From DASUAO01 sp035763745 (GTDB taxonomy: Bacteria; Actinomycetota; Acidimicrobiia; IMCC26256; PALSA-555): a stretch of 64,000 nucleotides of DNA. Shown in pieces: positions 34,159-42,753 of this stretch (position 1 is the first letter of the stretch; the number at the start of each line of letters is the position of its first letter). Location: contig DASUAO010000043.1 in assembly GCA_035763745.1 (NCBI GenBank), positions 1-64,000 of the forward strand, in the 5' to 3' direction. The notes under the pieces were generated by a model. It did not search any database, was not told the DNA's origin, and was given only the letters and a program-made list of their open reading frames with translations. The position numbers were made by a program, and so were the translations under genes.

Positions 34159-34164
34159 TAGCCT
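34159..34164 (+). promoter_or_regulatory. -10 hexamer TAGCCT ahead of the mutase remnant
   Basis: Eight nt before ATG 34173. An intact promoter in front of a truncated gene; it may now drive the methyltransferase. Confidence 0.5.
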
Positions 34165-34172
34165 GGGATCTG

Positions 34173-34349
34173 ATGGGAGACGCACCGGAGCGCAGCACCG
34201 AGTTCGAGACGATGTCCGACGTGCCTGCCGGACGGGCCGAGGAGCTCCCCGGTGGGTACCCGTACGCCCGCGGCCCGTACGCCTCGATGCACCGGTCGAA
34301 GCCGTGGACGATGCGGATGGGCGCGGTCACCGAGGCCCCGGTCCTGTAG
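34173..34349 (+). pseudogene. N-terminal remnant of a methylmalonyl-CoA mutase-type gene (58 codons)
   Basis: The 58-residue frame contains GGYPYARGPYASMHRSKPW followed by TMRM, which is the well-conserved N-terminal substrate-channel entry of acyl-CoA mutases (methylmalonyl-CoA or isobutyryl-CoA mutase large chain, where TMR is followed by QYAGFG or MFAGFG). Here the match stops right after TMRM, and the frame ends 9 codons later. The remaining 450 or more residues of the catalytic barrel are absent from the following DNA, which instead encodes a methyltransferase. A leaderless-type promoter is intact, so a short peptide may still be made. Confidence 0.65.
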
Positions 34350-34360
34350 CGGGCGCCCGG

Positions 34361-34978
34361 ATGGACGCGACCCTCCTCGAGCACGCGCGCGCGGCGATCG
34401 GGTTCATGCCCGACGACGAAGGGCTCGCGCTCCACGATGCCGGTCTCGTCGGAGGCGCGGTGGGCCCGCTTCTCGAGGTCGGCACGTACTGCGGGAAGTC
34501 GGCCGTGTACCTGGGCGCCGCGGCGCGCGCCGCGGAGACGGTCCTGTTCACGGTGGACCACCATCACGGCTCCGAGGAGAACCAGGCCGGCTGGGAGCAC
34601 CACGACGAACGCCTCGTCGACCCGCGCACGGGCCGGATGGACACGCTCCCGTGGTTCCGGCGCACGATCGAGGACGCCGGCCTCGGAGACGTCGTCGTCG
34701 CGGTCGTGGGCGTGTCGGCGACGGTCGCACAGCACTGGACGACGCCGCTCGGCCTGCTCTTCATCGACGGCGGTCACGCGTTCGACCTCGCGCTGGCGGA
34801 CTACGAGGGCTGGTCCCCGCGCGTGGCGCCCGGTGGCCTGCTCGTCTTCCACGACGTGTTCGAGGACCCCTCCGAGGGCGGTCAGGCCCCGTTCGAGGTC
34901 TGGACGCGCGCGGTGGAGGACGGCTTCGAGCACGTGTCCACGACCGGCTCCCTGCGCGTGCTCCGTCGTCCCGGCTGA
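34361..34978 (+). CDS. Class I SAM-dependent methyltransferase (Methyltransf_24-like)
   Basis: A 205-residue protein with the Rossmann-type motif I GPLLEVGTYCGKSAVYLGAAA, the motif II acidic residue in VLFTVDHHHGSEE, and LGLLFIDGGHAFDLALADYEGW plus GGLLVFHDVFEDP, the usual metal-dependent O-methyltransferase/CmcI-like layout. ATG 34361 lies 11 nt after the mutase remnant. No clear promoter of its own, so the TAGCCT box at 34159 may serve it. The acceptor is unknown. Confidence 0.85.
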   Translation: MDATLLEHARAAIGFMPDDEGLALHDAGLVGGAVGPLLEVGTYCGKSAVYLGAAARAAETVLFTVDHHHGSEENQAGWEHHDERLVDPRTGRMDTLPWFRRTIEDAGLGDVVVAVVGVSATVAQHWTTPLGLLFIDGGHAFDLALADYEGWSPRVAPGGLLVFHDVFEDPSEGGQAPFEVWTRAVEDGFEHVSTTGSLRVLRRPG

Positions 34979-34982
34979 CGGC

Positions 34983-36143
34983 TCAGGGGTCCGGGCCATC
35001 ACGCGCCTGGTCGTTGCGGTGCACAAGCGTGAGGCTGTCGGGTGCCTCCGGGTTGCCGACGAGTCGGTAGGGGCCGTGGGGTTCGAGGATCGCGTGGTGC
35101 GGTGGGCAGACCGCCGCCAGCTCGCGCGGGTCGTGGGAGTCGCCGTGGTGACAGATCGGGTTGGTGTGGTGGATCTGGATGCCCCGGGTGGCTTCGCAGC
35201 CCAGGACCCGGCAGTGGTGGTCGCGGCGGCGGACGTGTCGTTCCACGTCGGCGGGGAGCGCGGTGCGGGGTCGTCGGGTGGTGTGGGTGCCGGTGTCGTC
35301 GAGGACCGCGTCGCGGGTCTTGGCGTCGGGACGGAGCGCGTCGACCGTGCCGGGGGCGAGCGGGATGCCTTCGACCTCGCTCGTCACCGCGCCGCGTTGG
35401 TCGGTGATCTGGACGATCTCGACGCGGGAGCGGCCGGTGCGTTCGGCGTCGGCGTAGGTGCGGGCGAGCTCGACGAGGGCGTCGGCCTTGCGGTGGGCGA
35501 GGGAGTCCCAGGCGAGGCCTTTGGCGGGGCGCATGCGTTCGGCCATGTGGTCGAGGACCTTGTCGACGAGCACGCCGTCGACGTCGGGGAGCGCCCAGCG
35601 TCCGCAGGCCATGCCGTTCTCGGCTTCACGCCAGGTGAACACCGCCCGCGCGGCCCGCCGCGCGGCGGCGTCTTCGGTCGTGACCTTCCGGGCCGCCCGC
35701 GCCATGCGCTGGAGGTCCACTGGCGCAACGTTCGGTGCCCTGGTGGCCCATTCGGCGTCCGTGGCCGGCGTCGCAACCCGGGCCACGGGAGCGAGCTGAT
35801 CCCACGAGAGCGAGCCCTCATGGGCTGCCGCGCTCACCGCGGGAAGCGATTCGAGCGCGCGAGCGACCTCGAGCTCGGTGCGGGTGCGAAGTGCCGAGGC
35901 CTTCGGGTCGGGCAGTGCGCCGAGAGCGTGGCGGTCGTCGAGGACCCGGGTGACGGCGAGGCGCTCGAGGCGGATCTGCTGCTCCTGCGCGGCGAGATCC
36001 GTGACGTAGCGGCGGAGGTCCCGCGTCGACCGGCACCGCAGCGAATCGACGCGGTCGCGGAAGTCGAAGCGCTTGGTGGCTCCGTCGGGCTCGGTCTCGG
36101 CCTGCCGGAGTTCGGGGGCGAACGTGTGTTCGATCACGCTCAT
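34983..36143 (-). CDS. DUF222-HNH endonuclease-like protein
   Basis: A 386-residue protein of the actinomycete DUF222 family with a C-terminal HNH nuclease domain: RRRDHHCRVLGCEATRGIQIHHTNPICHHGDSHD and CPPHHAILEPHGPYRLVGNP carry the HNH His residues and a Cys pair for zinc. The N-terminal two-thirds is the helical DUF222 part (ELEVARALESLPAVSAAAHEG, LDHMAERMRPAKGLAWDSLAHRKADALVEL). These proteins occur in many copies per genome and may be linked to mobile DNA, but no terminal repeats are seen here. ATG 36143 starts the homologous region. Confidence 0.88.
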   Translation of the reverse strand: MSVIEHTFAPELRQAETEPDGATKRFDFRDRVDSLRCRSTRDLRRYVTDLAAQEQQIRLERLAVTRVLDDRHALGALPDPKASALRTRTELEVARALESLPAVSAAAHEGSLSWDQLAPVARVATPATDAEWATRAPNVAPVDLQRMARAARKVTTEDAAARRAARAVFTWREAENGMACGRWALPDVDGVLVDKVLDHMAERMRPAKGLAWDSLAHRKADALVELARTYADAERTGRSRVEIVQITDQRGAVTSEVEGIPLAPGTVDALRPDAKTRDAVLDDTGTHTTRRPRTALPADVERHVRRRDHHCRVLGCEATRGIQIHHTNPICHHGDSHDPRELAAVCPPHHAILEPHGPYRLVGNPEAPDSLTLVHRNDQARDGPDP

Positions 36144-36232
36144 GCTGACGACGAAACCCCGCAGGTGCGACGACGAACGCGGAAGAACTCCTGGCCGATC
36201 TCGATGCGACGAAGGAGGGCGAGCGGGGCGTC

Positions 36233-37354
36233 CTACGCCTGGTCGCGACCGCGAGTCGACCGGGTGTACTCGGCCTCGATCTCGGCGCCGGCTTCGATGA
36301 GCTCGGCCGGGGTGAGTCCGACCGGGAGCCCCTCGCCGCGGAACAGGCCCGCCGTCGGCCCGGTGCCGGCGAGCGCGTTCGCTGCGAGCACGACGGCGGC
36401 AGAGTTCCAGGTGGGCTGCTCGACGGGGTAGAGCTCGCCGTCCTCGCCGAAGCGCTCGTCGTCGAAGTTCATGCCGGTCCAGTAGCCACCGTCGTCGTGG
36501 CGGAGGAACTGGACCCACGTGAAGAGGTCACGGGCGAGGTCGTCGGCCCCGATCGCGTCGAGCGCGAGGACCAGCTCGCAGGTCTCGGCCGCGGTCACCC
36601 AGGGGCGGTCGGAGACGCAGCGCACGCCGCGGCCCTCGACGACGAACGTCTCCCACTGCGACGCGACCCGCGCGTGCGCGGACTCACCGCGCAGTGGGCC
36701 CCCGAGGATCGGGTAGTACCAGTCCATCGCCCAGCGGTCCTTGTCGAGGAAGCGCTCCGGGCGATGCGCGATGGCGATCGCGAGACGACCGAGCGACAGC
36801 TCCCAGTCGGGGCGCTCGTGGCCGAGTCGTTCGGCGATCGCGATCGCGCAACGGATGCTGGCGTGGATCGACGAGCAGCCGGTGAGGAGCGCGCCCGGCG
36901 CGGGTTCGTCGCCGCGCCACGCGATCTCGCCGGTCTCGGCCTGGAGGTCGAGCGCGTAGTCGATCGCGCGCTCGACGTCGGGCCAGAAGTCCTCGAGGAA
37001 GCCCGTGTCGCCGGTCGTGAGGTAGTGGTGCCAGACACCGTTGGCGATGTAGCAGGTGACGTTGGTGTCGAGGGCGTGGTCCTTGACGTCGTTCCCGACG
37101 TAGTAGGCGTGCCAGCAGCCGGCGACGTGCTGCATCGAGCGCAGCCACTCGTACGCGCGCGTCGCCTCGTGGTGGCGCCCGCCGATGTCGAGAGCCATGG
37201 CGGCCTCGACGAGGTTCCACGGGTCGGTGTGGTCGCCCGGGGTCCAGGGGATGTTGCCGTCGGGGAGCTGGATCGCCGCGATGGCGTCGACGGTCGCCGA
37301 GACCTGGTCGGCCGTGAGGATCCCCTCGACGGACGGGACGTGGTGCGGGGGCAT
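36233..37354 (-). CDS. Prenyltransferase/squalene-cyclase-like alpha-barrel protein
   Basis: A 373-residue all-helical protein with repeated segments such as DGNIPWTPGDHTDPWNLVEAAMAL and GCWHAYYVGNDVKDHALDTN, ERFLDKDRWAMDWYYPILGG and DDGGYWTGMNFDDERFGEDG. It matches the (alpha/alpha)6 barrel of the prenyltransferase/squalene oxidase repeat group and of some glycoside hydrolases. It is encoded after a methyltransferase (19 nt) and a GT4, a trio often conserved together in actinomycetes, so a sugar or polyprenyl-glycan role is more likely than terpene cyclisation (inference). Confidence 0.7.
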   Translation of the reverse strand: MPPHHVPSVEGILTADQVSATVDAIAAIQLPDGNIPWTPGDHTDPWNLVEAAMALDIGGRHHEATRAYEWLRSMQHVAGCWHAYYVGNDVKDHALDTNVTCYIANGVWHHYLTTGDTGFLEDFWPDVERAIDYALDLQAETGEIAWRGDEPAPGALLTGCSSIHASIRCAIAIAERLGHERPDWELSLGRLAIAIAHRPERFLDKDRWAMDWYYPILGGPLRGESAHARVASQWETFVVEGRGVRCVSDRPWVTAAETCELVLALDAIGADDLARDLFTWVQFLRHDDGGYWTGMNFDDERFGEDGELYPVEQPTWNSAAVVLAANALAGTGPTAGLFRGEGLPVGLTPAELIEAGAEIEAEYTRSTRGRDQA

Positions 37355-37373
37355 CAGCGATCCACCTTCTTGT

Positions 37374-38102
37374 TCATCGCGCGACCTTCTGCACGTAGAC
37401 GACGAGGCTCTTGCCGAGGACGGGGTTGAGCACCCGCTCGAGCGTGTTCACCCAGCGGGGCTGTTCGGTGATCTGCCAGGCGAGGAAGTCGTGGTACTTG
37501 CGCACGGCCCAGTGCCGGTCGGCGCCGCCCGGCGGGTGGACGTCGGTGGCGCACTGGAGCCACCAGTACGGCGAGTGCAGGGCGTGCGCGTGGTGCGACC
37601 CCCGCAGCCACGTGCCCGCCGCCTCCAGCTTCGTCTCGAGCTCGTGCTGGCGGTAGATGCGCACGTGTCCGCCGGGGACGTCGTGGTAGCGGTGGTCGAG
37701 CGCCCAGCACACCCGCTCGGGCCACCGGGTCGGCACGGTGACCGCCATGCGGGCACCCGGCTTGAGGACGCGGACGAGCTCACGGATGGCGCCTTCGTCG
37801 TCCCACAGGTGCTCGAGGACCTCCGAGCCGATCACGGCATCGAACGTCGCGTCGGGGAACGGCAGCCGCAGCGCGTCGCCGTTGACCGCGCCGCCGCGCT
37901 CGCCGTGGGGGAGCTCGTCGGCGGAGAGCATCCCGCCGAGGATCCCCCGGACCTCCTTGAGCTCGGCCTCGGAGTAGTCGAACGCAACCACGGTCGCGCC
38001 GCGCCGCCAGGCTTCGAACGCGTGTCGGCCACCACCGCAGCCCATGTCGAGCAGGCGCGTCCCGTCGGTGACGCCGAGCCGGTCGAAGTCGACGGTGAGC
38101 AT
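37374..38102 (-). CDS. Class I SAM-dependent methyltransferase
   Basis: A 242-residue UbiE/Methyltransf_11-type enzyme. Motif I is TRLLDMGCGGGRHAFEAWRRG, the acidic motif II is VVAFDYSEAEL, then GDALRLPFPDATFDAVIGSEVLEHLWDDEGAIREL and PGARMAVTVPTRWPE. The C-terminal half is long and contains aromatic segments likely to hold a glycan or lipid acceptor. Its ATG overlaps the GT4 stop by one nt (TGATG), so the two products are made together. Confidence 0.88.
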   Translation of the reverse strand: MLTVDFDRLGVTDGTRLLDMGCGGGRHAFEAWRRGATVVAFDYSEAELKEVRGILGGMLSADELPHGERGGAVNGDALRLPFPDATFDAVIGSEVLEHLWDDEGAIRELVRVLKPGARMAVTVPTRWPERVCWALDHRYHDVPGGHVRIYRQHELETKLEAAGTWLRGSHHAHALHSPYWWLQCATDVHPPGGADRHWAVRKYHDFLAWQITEQPRWVNTLERVLNPVLGKSLVVYVQKVAR

Positions 38103-39406
38103 CAGGCGACCACCCCGGCAGCGGAGCTCCGGGCGGCGTGCTCGTCGAGCAGTCCGCGGTAGTGCTCGGCGGTCCCCTCGGCCGTGCGACGCCAGGTGAA
38201 GCCGGCCAGGGCCCGTTCGCGCCCTGCGGCGCCGATCCGGGCTCGGAGCGGTTCGTCGCCGAGCGCGCGCACGATGGCGACCGCGAGCGCATCGGGTTCA
38301 CCCGGCGGCACGAGCAGGCCGGTCTCGCCGTCCCGGCCGATGACCTCCGGCACGGCGCCGCCCGTGGTGCCGACGACGGGGACGCCGCATGCCATGGCCT
38401 CGACCGCGGGGAGTGAGAAGCCCTCGTAGAGCGAGGGGACACACGCGACCTCGGCCTCGGCGTAGAGGTCGACGATCCGCTCCGTGGTCACCCCGCTCAC
38501 GAACTCGACTGCGTCGCGGAGCCCCAGGCGCTCGAGGAGCGCGGGGATCTTGCTCTTCGCCTTGGGCTTGCCGATCACGACCAGATGCGCGTGCTCGACG
38601 TCGGTGCGGACCTTCGCCAGCGCCTCGAGCAGCGGCGAGAGGCCCTTCATCGGGATGTCGGCGCTGGCGGTGGTCATGAGGCGACCGGGGACGCGGGAGA
38701 TCTCGGGCTTCGGGCGGAACACGGCGGGGTTCATCCCGACCGGGACGACGTGCAGCGTCTCCTCCGGCACGCCCATCTGGTCGACGATGTCGTCGCGGGA
38801 CGACTCCGAGACCGTGAGAACACGCGGGATCTGGCGGGCGACCTCCATCTGCATGTCGAGGAACGCGTACCAGCGTCGCAGGGTGAACCGCCGCCACGGG
38901 TTGGCGGTGTGGGCCAGCTCGAGCTCACGGTCGACCGTGATCGGGTGGTGGAGCGTGGCCAGTACCGGCCAGCCGTCCTCGTGCATCATCGGGAGGAGCC
39001 CGGTGCCGAGACACTGGTTGTCGTGGACGAGGTCGAAGTCGGCCCGCCGGTCGCGCAGCTCCCGGCGGATCCGCAGGCTGAAGGCGTACGGCTCCGGGTA
39101 CCCGGCGCCGCACATGATCGCGAACTCCTTGACGTCGATCAGGTCCCGGAACTCGTGCGGCCACGGGACCCGGAACGGGTTGTCGGCCGGGTAGAGGTCG
39201 AGACCGGGGACCTCGACGAGCTGCTCGGGGTCGACGAGGTCGGGGTAGGGCGGGCCGGAGAAGACCGTGATCTGGTGGCCGAGCTCGGTGAGCTCCTTCG
39301 CGAGCTCACGGGTGTAGACGCCCTGACCGCCACAGTGCGGGTTCCCCCGGTAGACGAGGTAGGCGATGCGCAACGGATCGTGCGACGACCGGGCCGGGGC
39401 AGACAT
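38102..39406 (-). CDS. Glycosyltransferase family 4
   Basis: A 434-residue GT-B transferase. N-terminal YRGNPHCGGQGVYTRELAKEL (Gly-rich loop), DLVHDNQCLGTGLLPM, RVLTVSESSRDDIVDQMGV, VVPVGMNPAVFRPKP, and the donor domain with RLMTTASADIPMKGLSPLLEALA and the EX7E motif EGFSLPAVE followed by AMACGVPVVGTTGG. It resembles GT4 enzymes of mycobacterial-type polymethylated polysaccharide or glycolipid synthesis in overall architecture, but I cannot assign the sugar. It heads the trio with the methyltransferase and the alpha-barrel protein. ATG follows a TAGAAT box by 9 nt. Confidence 0.9.
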   Translation of the reverse strand: MSAPARSSHDPLRIAYLVYRGNPHCGGQGVYTRELAKELTELGHQITVFSGPPYPDLVDPEQLVEVPGLDLYPADNPFRVPWPHEFRDLIDVKEFAIMCGAGYPEPYAFSLRIRRELRDRRADFDLVHDNQCLGTGLLPMMHEDGWPVLATLHHPITVDRELELAHTANPWRRFTLRRWYAFLDMQMEVARQIPRVLTVSESSRDDIVDQMGVPEETLHVVPVGMNPAVFRPKPEISRVPGRLMTTASADIPMKGLSPLLEALAKVRTDVEHAHLVVIGKPKAKSKIPALLERLGLRDAVEFVSGVTTERIVDLYAEAEVACVPSLYEGFSLPAVEAMACGVPVVGTTGGAVPEVIGRDGETGLLVPPGEPDALAVAIVRALGDEPLRARIGAAGRERALAGFTWRRTAEGTAEHYRGLLDEHAARSSAAGVVA

Positions 39407-39415
39407 AAGGAGACG

Positions 39416-39421
39416 ATTCTA
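39416..39421 (-). promoter_or_regulatory. -10 hexamer TAGAAT ahead of the GT4 trio
   Basis: The best -10 match to consensus among the leaderless-type boxes here; 9 nt to the ATG at 39406. Confidence 0.55.
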
Positions 39422-39557
39422 CTGGGCGAGGGCTGGGACGACCCCCACGAGACCGCGTTCGGCGTTCAGCCGGCCACCCAGTGCGATAGCTCCGGAGTGG
39501 AGCCGGACGGCGAGACGAAGCGCATCCGGCCCTCCTGGTCGTCGATCGCCGGCCCGG

Positions 39558-39563
39558 TACCCT
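39558..39563 (+). promoter_or_regulatory. -10 hexamer TACCCT, leaderless start at 39570
   Basis: Six nt before the GTG of the S9 peptidase; decides this start over upstream in-frame codons. Confidence 0.55.
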
Positions 39564-39569
39564 CCGATC

Positions 39570-41441
39570 GTGCCGCCGCTCGATGCTTCGCTGATCGCGC
39601 GGTCCGCGGTCGTGGCCGATCCCCGGTGGTCTCCCGACGGCCGGTGGCTGGGCTGGGTCGAGGGGATCGACGGCCGCGCCGAGCTGATGCTGGTCCCGGT
39701 CGACGGCAGCGCGCCGAGGCGGGCGATCACGACGGACGGAGGCGTCACGCCCACGCGCGCGACCGGGGGCGGCGCGTGGTGCTGGGTGGGCGCCGAGCAG
39801 GTTGCGGTCGTCGGGGCCGACGGGTCGCTGCGCCTGGTCGGGATCGACGGCCGCCCGCACCGAACCCTCGTCGGAGAAGGCCGCGCGTCGGCGCCGGCAC
39901 CGGACCTCGAAGGCTCCCGGATCGCGTTCGTGCTGGAGACCGACGAGACGTGTGACATCGCGATCGTGGGGACCGACGGCGGGCGTCCCCCCGCTGTGGT
40001 CTCGCACGCCGACTTCGCCTGGGATCCCGCGTGGTCGCCGGACGGGTCGCGGCTGGCGTGGCACGAGTGGGACCTCGCAGCCATGTCCTGGGACGCCTCG
40101 CGTCTGGTCGTCGCCGACGGGCACGGGGCATCGCCGGTCGTGGTCGCCGGCGGATCCGACGAGGCGGTGGGTCAGCCGCGGTTCTCGCCTGATGGGTCGT
40201 CGCTGGCGTTCGTCCGGGACCGCGGGGGCTGGTGCAACGTCTGGGTGGCCGCGGCCGACGGTGCTCGACCGCGACCGCTCGTGACGGAGGAACACGAGCA
40301 CGCCGAGCCGGCGTGGGGCGTCGGGCAGCGTTCGTTCGCGTGGTCGCCCGACGGAGCCGCGATCGCGTTCGTGCGCAACGAGCGCGGCTTCGCCCGGTTG
40401 GTCGTCGCCGACGTCGCGACCGGTCGCCTCACCGACCTCGCGAGGGGCTGGCACCACGGACTGGACTGGGGCGCGGGTGGCATCGTCGCGATCCGGTCGG
40501 GTGCGCGCACACCGCCGACCGTCACCGTCCACGACTCGCTCGGGGGTGCCGCGCCGGACGCCGGGCGACGCACGGTGGCGCGCGGTGCGCCCGCCGGGAT
40601 CGAGGACGACTTCGTGGAGCCCGAGCCGGTCGACTGGTCGGGCGACGACGGCACGCCCCGGTTCGGCCTGCTGTTCCGCCCTGCACCCGGCCCGGACCGG
40701 CACGAGGTGCCACCGCTGCTCGTGGACGTGCACGGCGGACCGACGGGCCAGTCGACCGTGCAGTGGCGGCCCTGGGTGCAGTACTTCGTCTCGCGGGGAT
40801 GGGCGGTGCTCGCGCCCGACTTCCGTGGGAGCACGGGTCACGGACGCGAGTACACCCAGGAGCTGACGGGCGGCTGGGGTGTGCTCGACGTGGCCGACGT
40901 CGCGCACGCGATCACGGTTGCCGCCGACCGGGGATGGGGTGACCCGACCCGGGTTGCCGCGGCGGGGAGCAGCGCGGGCGGGCTCACGGTCCTGCTCGTC
41001 GCGGCCCGGCACCCGCACCTCGTGCGGGCGGTGGTCAGCTCGTACGGCGTGACCGACCTGGCGGCGCTCGCGACGACGACCCACCGGTTCGAGTCGCGGT
41101 ACCTCGACCGGATCGTCGGCCCACTCCCGGCCGAGGCCACGCGCTACCGGGAACGGTCACCGGTTGCGTGCGCGGGCGGGATCCGCGTGCCCACGCTCGT
41201 GCTCCAGGGTGACGCCGACAAGGTGGTGCCGGCGGAGCAGGCGCGGGCGCTCGTCGACGCGATCCGCGACGCGGGCGGGACGGTCGAGCTCGAGGTCTAC
41301 CGGGGTGAAGGGCACGGTTGGGCGGCCGAGTCGACGATCGTCGACGTGTACGCGCGCACGGACCGCTTCCTCACCCGGCACGTCCTCGACCGAGCCCCGG
41401 GTCGGGAGCCGGATCGCGACCGGGAGCCGACCCAGCGATGA
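39570..41441 (+). CDS. S9 family (prolyl oligopeptidase-like) serine peptidase
   Basis: A 623-residue cytoplasmic peptidase. The N-terminal part is a beta-propeller with repeated WSPDG-type blades (VADPRWSPDGRWLGWVEG, WDPAWSPDGSRLAWHEWD, GQPRFSPDGSSLAFVRD). The C-terminal alpha/beta hydrolase starts near PPLLVDVHGGPTGQS; the nucleophile Ser is in AAGSSAGGLTV (about residue 468), the Asp in LQGDADKVVP and the His in GEGHGW. All triad residues are present, so an active peptidase or acylaminoacyl-peptidase is expected. It overlaps the next hydrolase gene (ATGA). Confidence 0.92.
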   Translation: MPPLDASLIARSAVVADPRWSPDGRWLGWVEGIDGRAELMLVPVDGSAPRRAITTDGGVTPTRATGGGAWCWVGAEQVAVVGADGSLRLVGIDGRPHRTLVGEGRASAPAPDLEGSRIAFVLETDETCDIAIVGTDGGRPPAVVSHADFAWDPAWSPDGSRLAWHEWDLAAMSWDASRLVVADGHGASPVVVAGGSDEAVGQPRFSPDGSSLAFVRDRGGWCNVWVAAADGARPRPLVTEEHEHAEPAWGVGQRSFAWSPDGAAIAFVRNERGFARLVVADVATGRLTDLARGWHHGLDWGAGGIVAIRSGARTPPTVTVHDSLGGAAPDAGRRTVARGAPAGIEDDFVEPEPVDWSGDDGTPRFGLLFRPAPGPDRHEVPPLLVDVHGGPTGQSTVQWRPWVQYFVSRGWAVLAPDFRGSTGHGREYTQELTGGWGVLDVADVAHAITVAADRGWGDPTRVAAAGSSAGGLTVLLVAARHPHLVRAVVSSYGVTDLAALATTTHRFESRYLDRIVGPLPAEATRYRERSPVACAGGIRVPTLVLQGDADKVVPAEQARALVDAIRDAGGTVELEVYRGEGHGWAAESTIVDVYARTDRFLTRHVLDRAPGREPDRDREPTQR

Positions 41442-42076
41442 GCGCGACCTTCCGTGGCCCGCGCCGCGGCGCCGACCGCGCCGTGCTCCTCGCCCACGGT
41501 GCCGGCTCGGACCGCCACGCCCCCGCGCTCGTCGCGGTCGCCACAGCCCTCGCGTCGGCCGGGGTCCCGTCGCTGTGCTTCGACTACCCCTACCGGGTCG
41601 CCGGTCGCCGTGCGCCGGATCGTCCCTTCGTCCTCGAAGCGGCGACGCGCGCGGCGGCGGCGTCGCTCGCGCGTCGGACCGGTCTTCCGCCCGAGCGGAT
41701 CGTGCTCGGGGGGCGCTCGATGGGAGGACGGTACTGCTCCCTCGTCGTCGGCGACGCCGAGGACCCGTTGCCTGCGCTCGGCCTGCTGCTCCTCGGGTAC
41801 CCGCTGCACGCGATGGGCCGACCCGACCGCCGACGCGACGAGCACTTCACGCGCCTGACGATCCCCGTCCTGTTCGTGAGCGGGACACGCGACTCGATGG
41901 CACCACGCGCCGAGCTCACCCGGTCGGCGCGCAAGATCAAGGGCGAGGTGACCAAGCACTGGCTCGACACTGCCGACCACGGGTTCCGGCCTCTCAAGCG
42001 ATCGGGGATCACCCCCGAGGGCGCACTGGCCGACGTCGCTGAGACTTCCGTCACATGGGTGACCGGACTCGCCTGA
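41438..42076 (+). CDS. Alpha/beta hydrolase (KANL3/Tex30-like)
   Basis: A 212-residue hydrolase with DRAVLLAHGAGSDRHAPALV (oxyanion loop), CFDYPYRVAGRRAPDRP, the nucleophile elbow GGRSMGGRYCSLV, IPVLFVSGTRDSMAPRAEL with the Asp, and the His in LDTADHGFRPLKRSG. It matches the small KANL3/Tex30 group of hydrolases often annotated as dienelactone hydrolase-like. Substrate unknown. ATG 41438 overlaps the S9 peptidase stop by 4 nt. Confidence 0.85.
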   Translation: MSATFRGPRRGADRAVLLAHGAGSDRHAPALVAVATALASAGVPSLCFDYPYRVAGRRAPDRPFVLEAATRAAAASLARRTGLPPERIVLGGRSMGGRYCSLVVGDAEDPLPALGLLLLGYPLHAMGRPDRRRDEHFTRLTIPVLFVSGTRDSMAPRAELTRSARKIKGEVTKHWLDTADHGFRPLKRSGITPEGALADVAETSVTWVTGLA

Positions 42077-42178
42077 GCGCCTCCGCGCCGTGCTTCCGTC
42101 AGGGGTCGGACCGGCGAGCACGCCGGGAACACCCGGTGGCGTCACCAAAGGAGTCCCAGGTCCGCGGGCGCGATGCGT

Positions 42179-42184
42179 CACACT
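42179..42184 (+). promoter_or_regulatory. -10-like hexamer CACACT for the cyclase-domain gene
   Basis: Six nt before ATG 42191; first base departs from TAnnnT. Supports MRVERSFAF as the true N-terminus over the ATG at 42173. Confidence 0.35.
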
Positions 42185-42190
42185 GGACCC

Positions 42191-42742
42191 ATGCGTGTCG
42201 AACGTTCTTTCGCCTTCCTCGACCTCTCGGGGTTCACGAGGTTCACGGATCTCCACGGCGACGAGGAGGCGGTGCGCCTCCTCACGCGGTTCCGCGCGCA
42301 CGTGCGGGAGTCGGCGTCCGACCACGCGGTCCGCGTCGACAAGTGGCTCGGCGACGGCGTGATGCTCGTGAGCACCAAGGAGGAGCGCCTCGTCGATGCC
42401 GCCGTGGGGCTGATGCGCGCCGGTGTGGTCGCGGAGGCGACAGGTGGGCTCCCGTTGCGCGGGGGCCTCGCCACGGGGCCGGTGCTGCTGCTCGAAGGTG
42501 ATGACTACGTCGGAAGTGCCGTCAACCTCGCGTCGCGCCTGTGCACCGCGGCGGGGCCGGGAGAGCTGCTTGCCACGGCGTCCACGGCCGACGCGCTCCC
42601 GGAGGGGACGACGGCGATCGCACGCGGGGCGCTCCACGTACCCGGGTTCACGACCCCGATCGAGGTCATCTGCGTGGGGGACGACAGTGCGCTGGCGTTG
42701 CCGCGCGACGAGACCGCGATCATCTTCCCGAAGGCGGGATAG
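42191..42742 (+). CDS. Class III adenylate/guanylate cyclase catalytic-domain protein
   Basis: A 183-residue single-domain protein. RSFAFLDLSGFTRFTDLHGDEEAVRLL holds the first metal Asp, and VRVDKWLGDGVMLVS the second. GLPLRGGLATGPVLLLEGDDYVGSAVNLASRLCTAAGPGELLAT matches the later part of the class III domain. The short length leaves no sensor domain. Such stand-alone domains in actinomycetes may make cAMP or be degenerate regulators. Substrate-specifying residues cannot be judged by eye. Followed after 11 nt by an enoyl-CoA hydratase gene that has its own -10 box. Confidence 0.85.
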   Translation: MRVERSFAFLDLSGFTRFTDLHGDEEAVRLLTRFRAHVRESASDHAVRVDKWLGDGVMLVSTKEERLVDAAVGLMRAGVVAEATGGLPLRGGLATGPVLLLEGDDYVGSAVNLASRLCTAAGPGELLATASTADALPEGTTAIARGALHVPGFTTPIEVICVGDDSALALPRDETAIIFPKAG

Positions 42743-42745
42743 CCT
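42740..42745 (+). promoter_or_regulatory. -10 hexamer TAGCCT, leaderless start at 42754
   Basis: Overlaps the stop codon of the cyclase-domain gene (42740-42742) and lies 8 nt before the hydratase ATG. Confidence 0.55.
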
Positions 42746-42753
42746 CCCGGTCG

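Noticed and set aside
34983..36143. HNH/DUF222 gene as a homing endonuclease or insertion element.
   Set aside because: No terminal inverted repeats, target duplication, intron boundary or transposase is visible.
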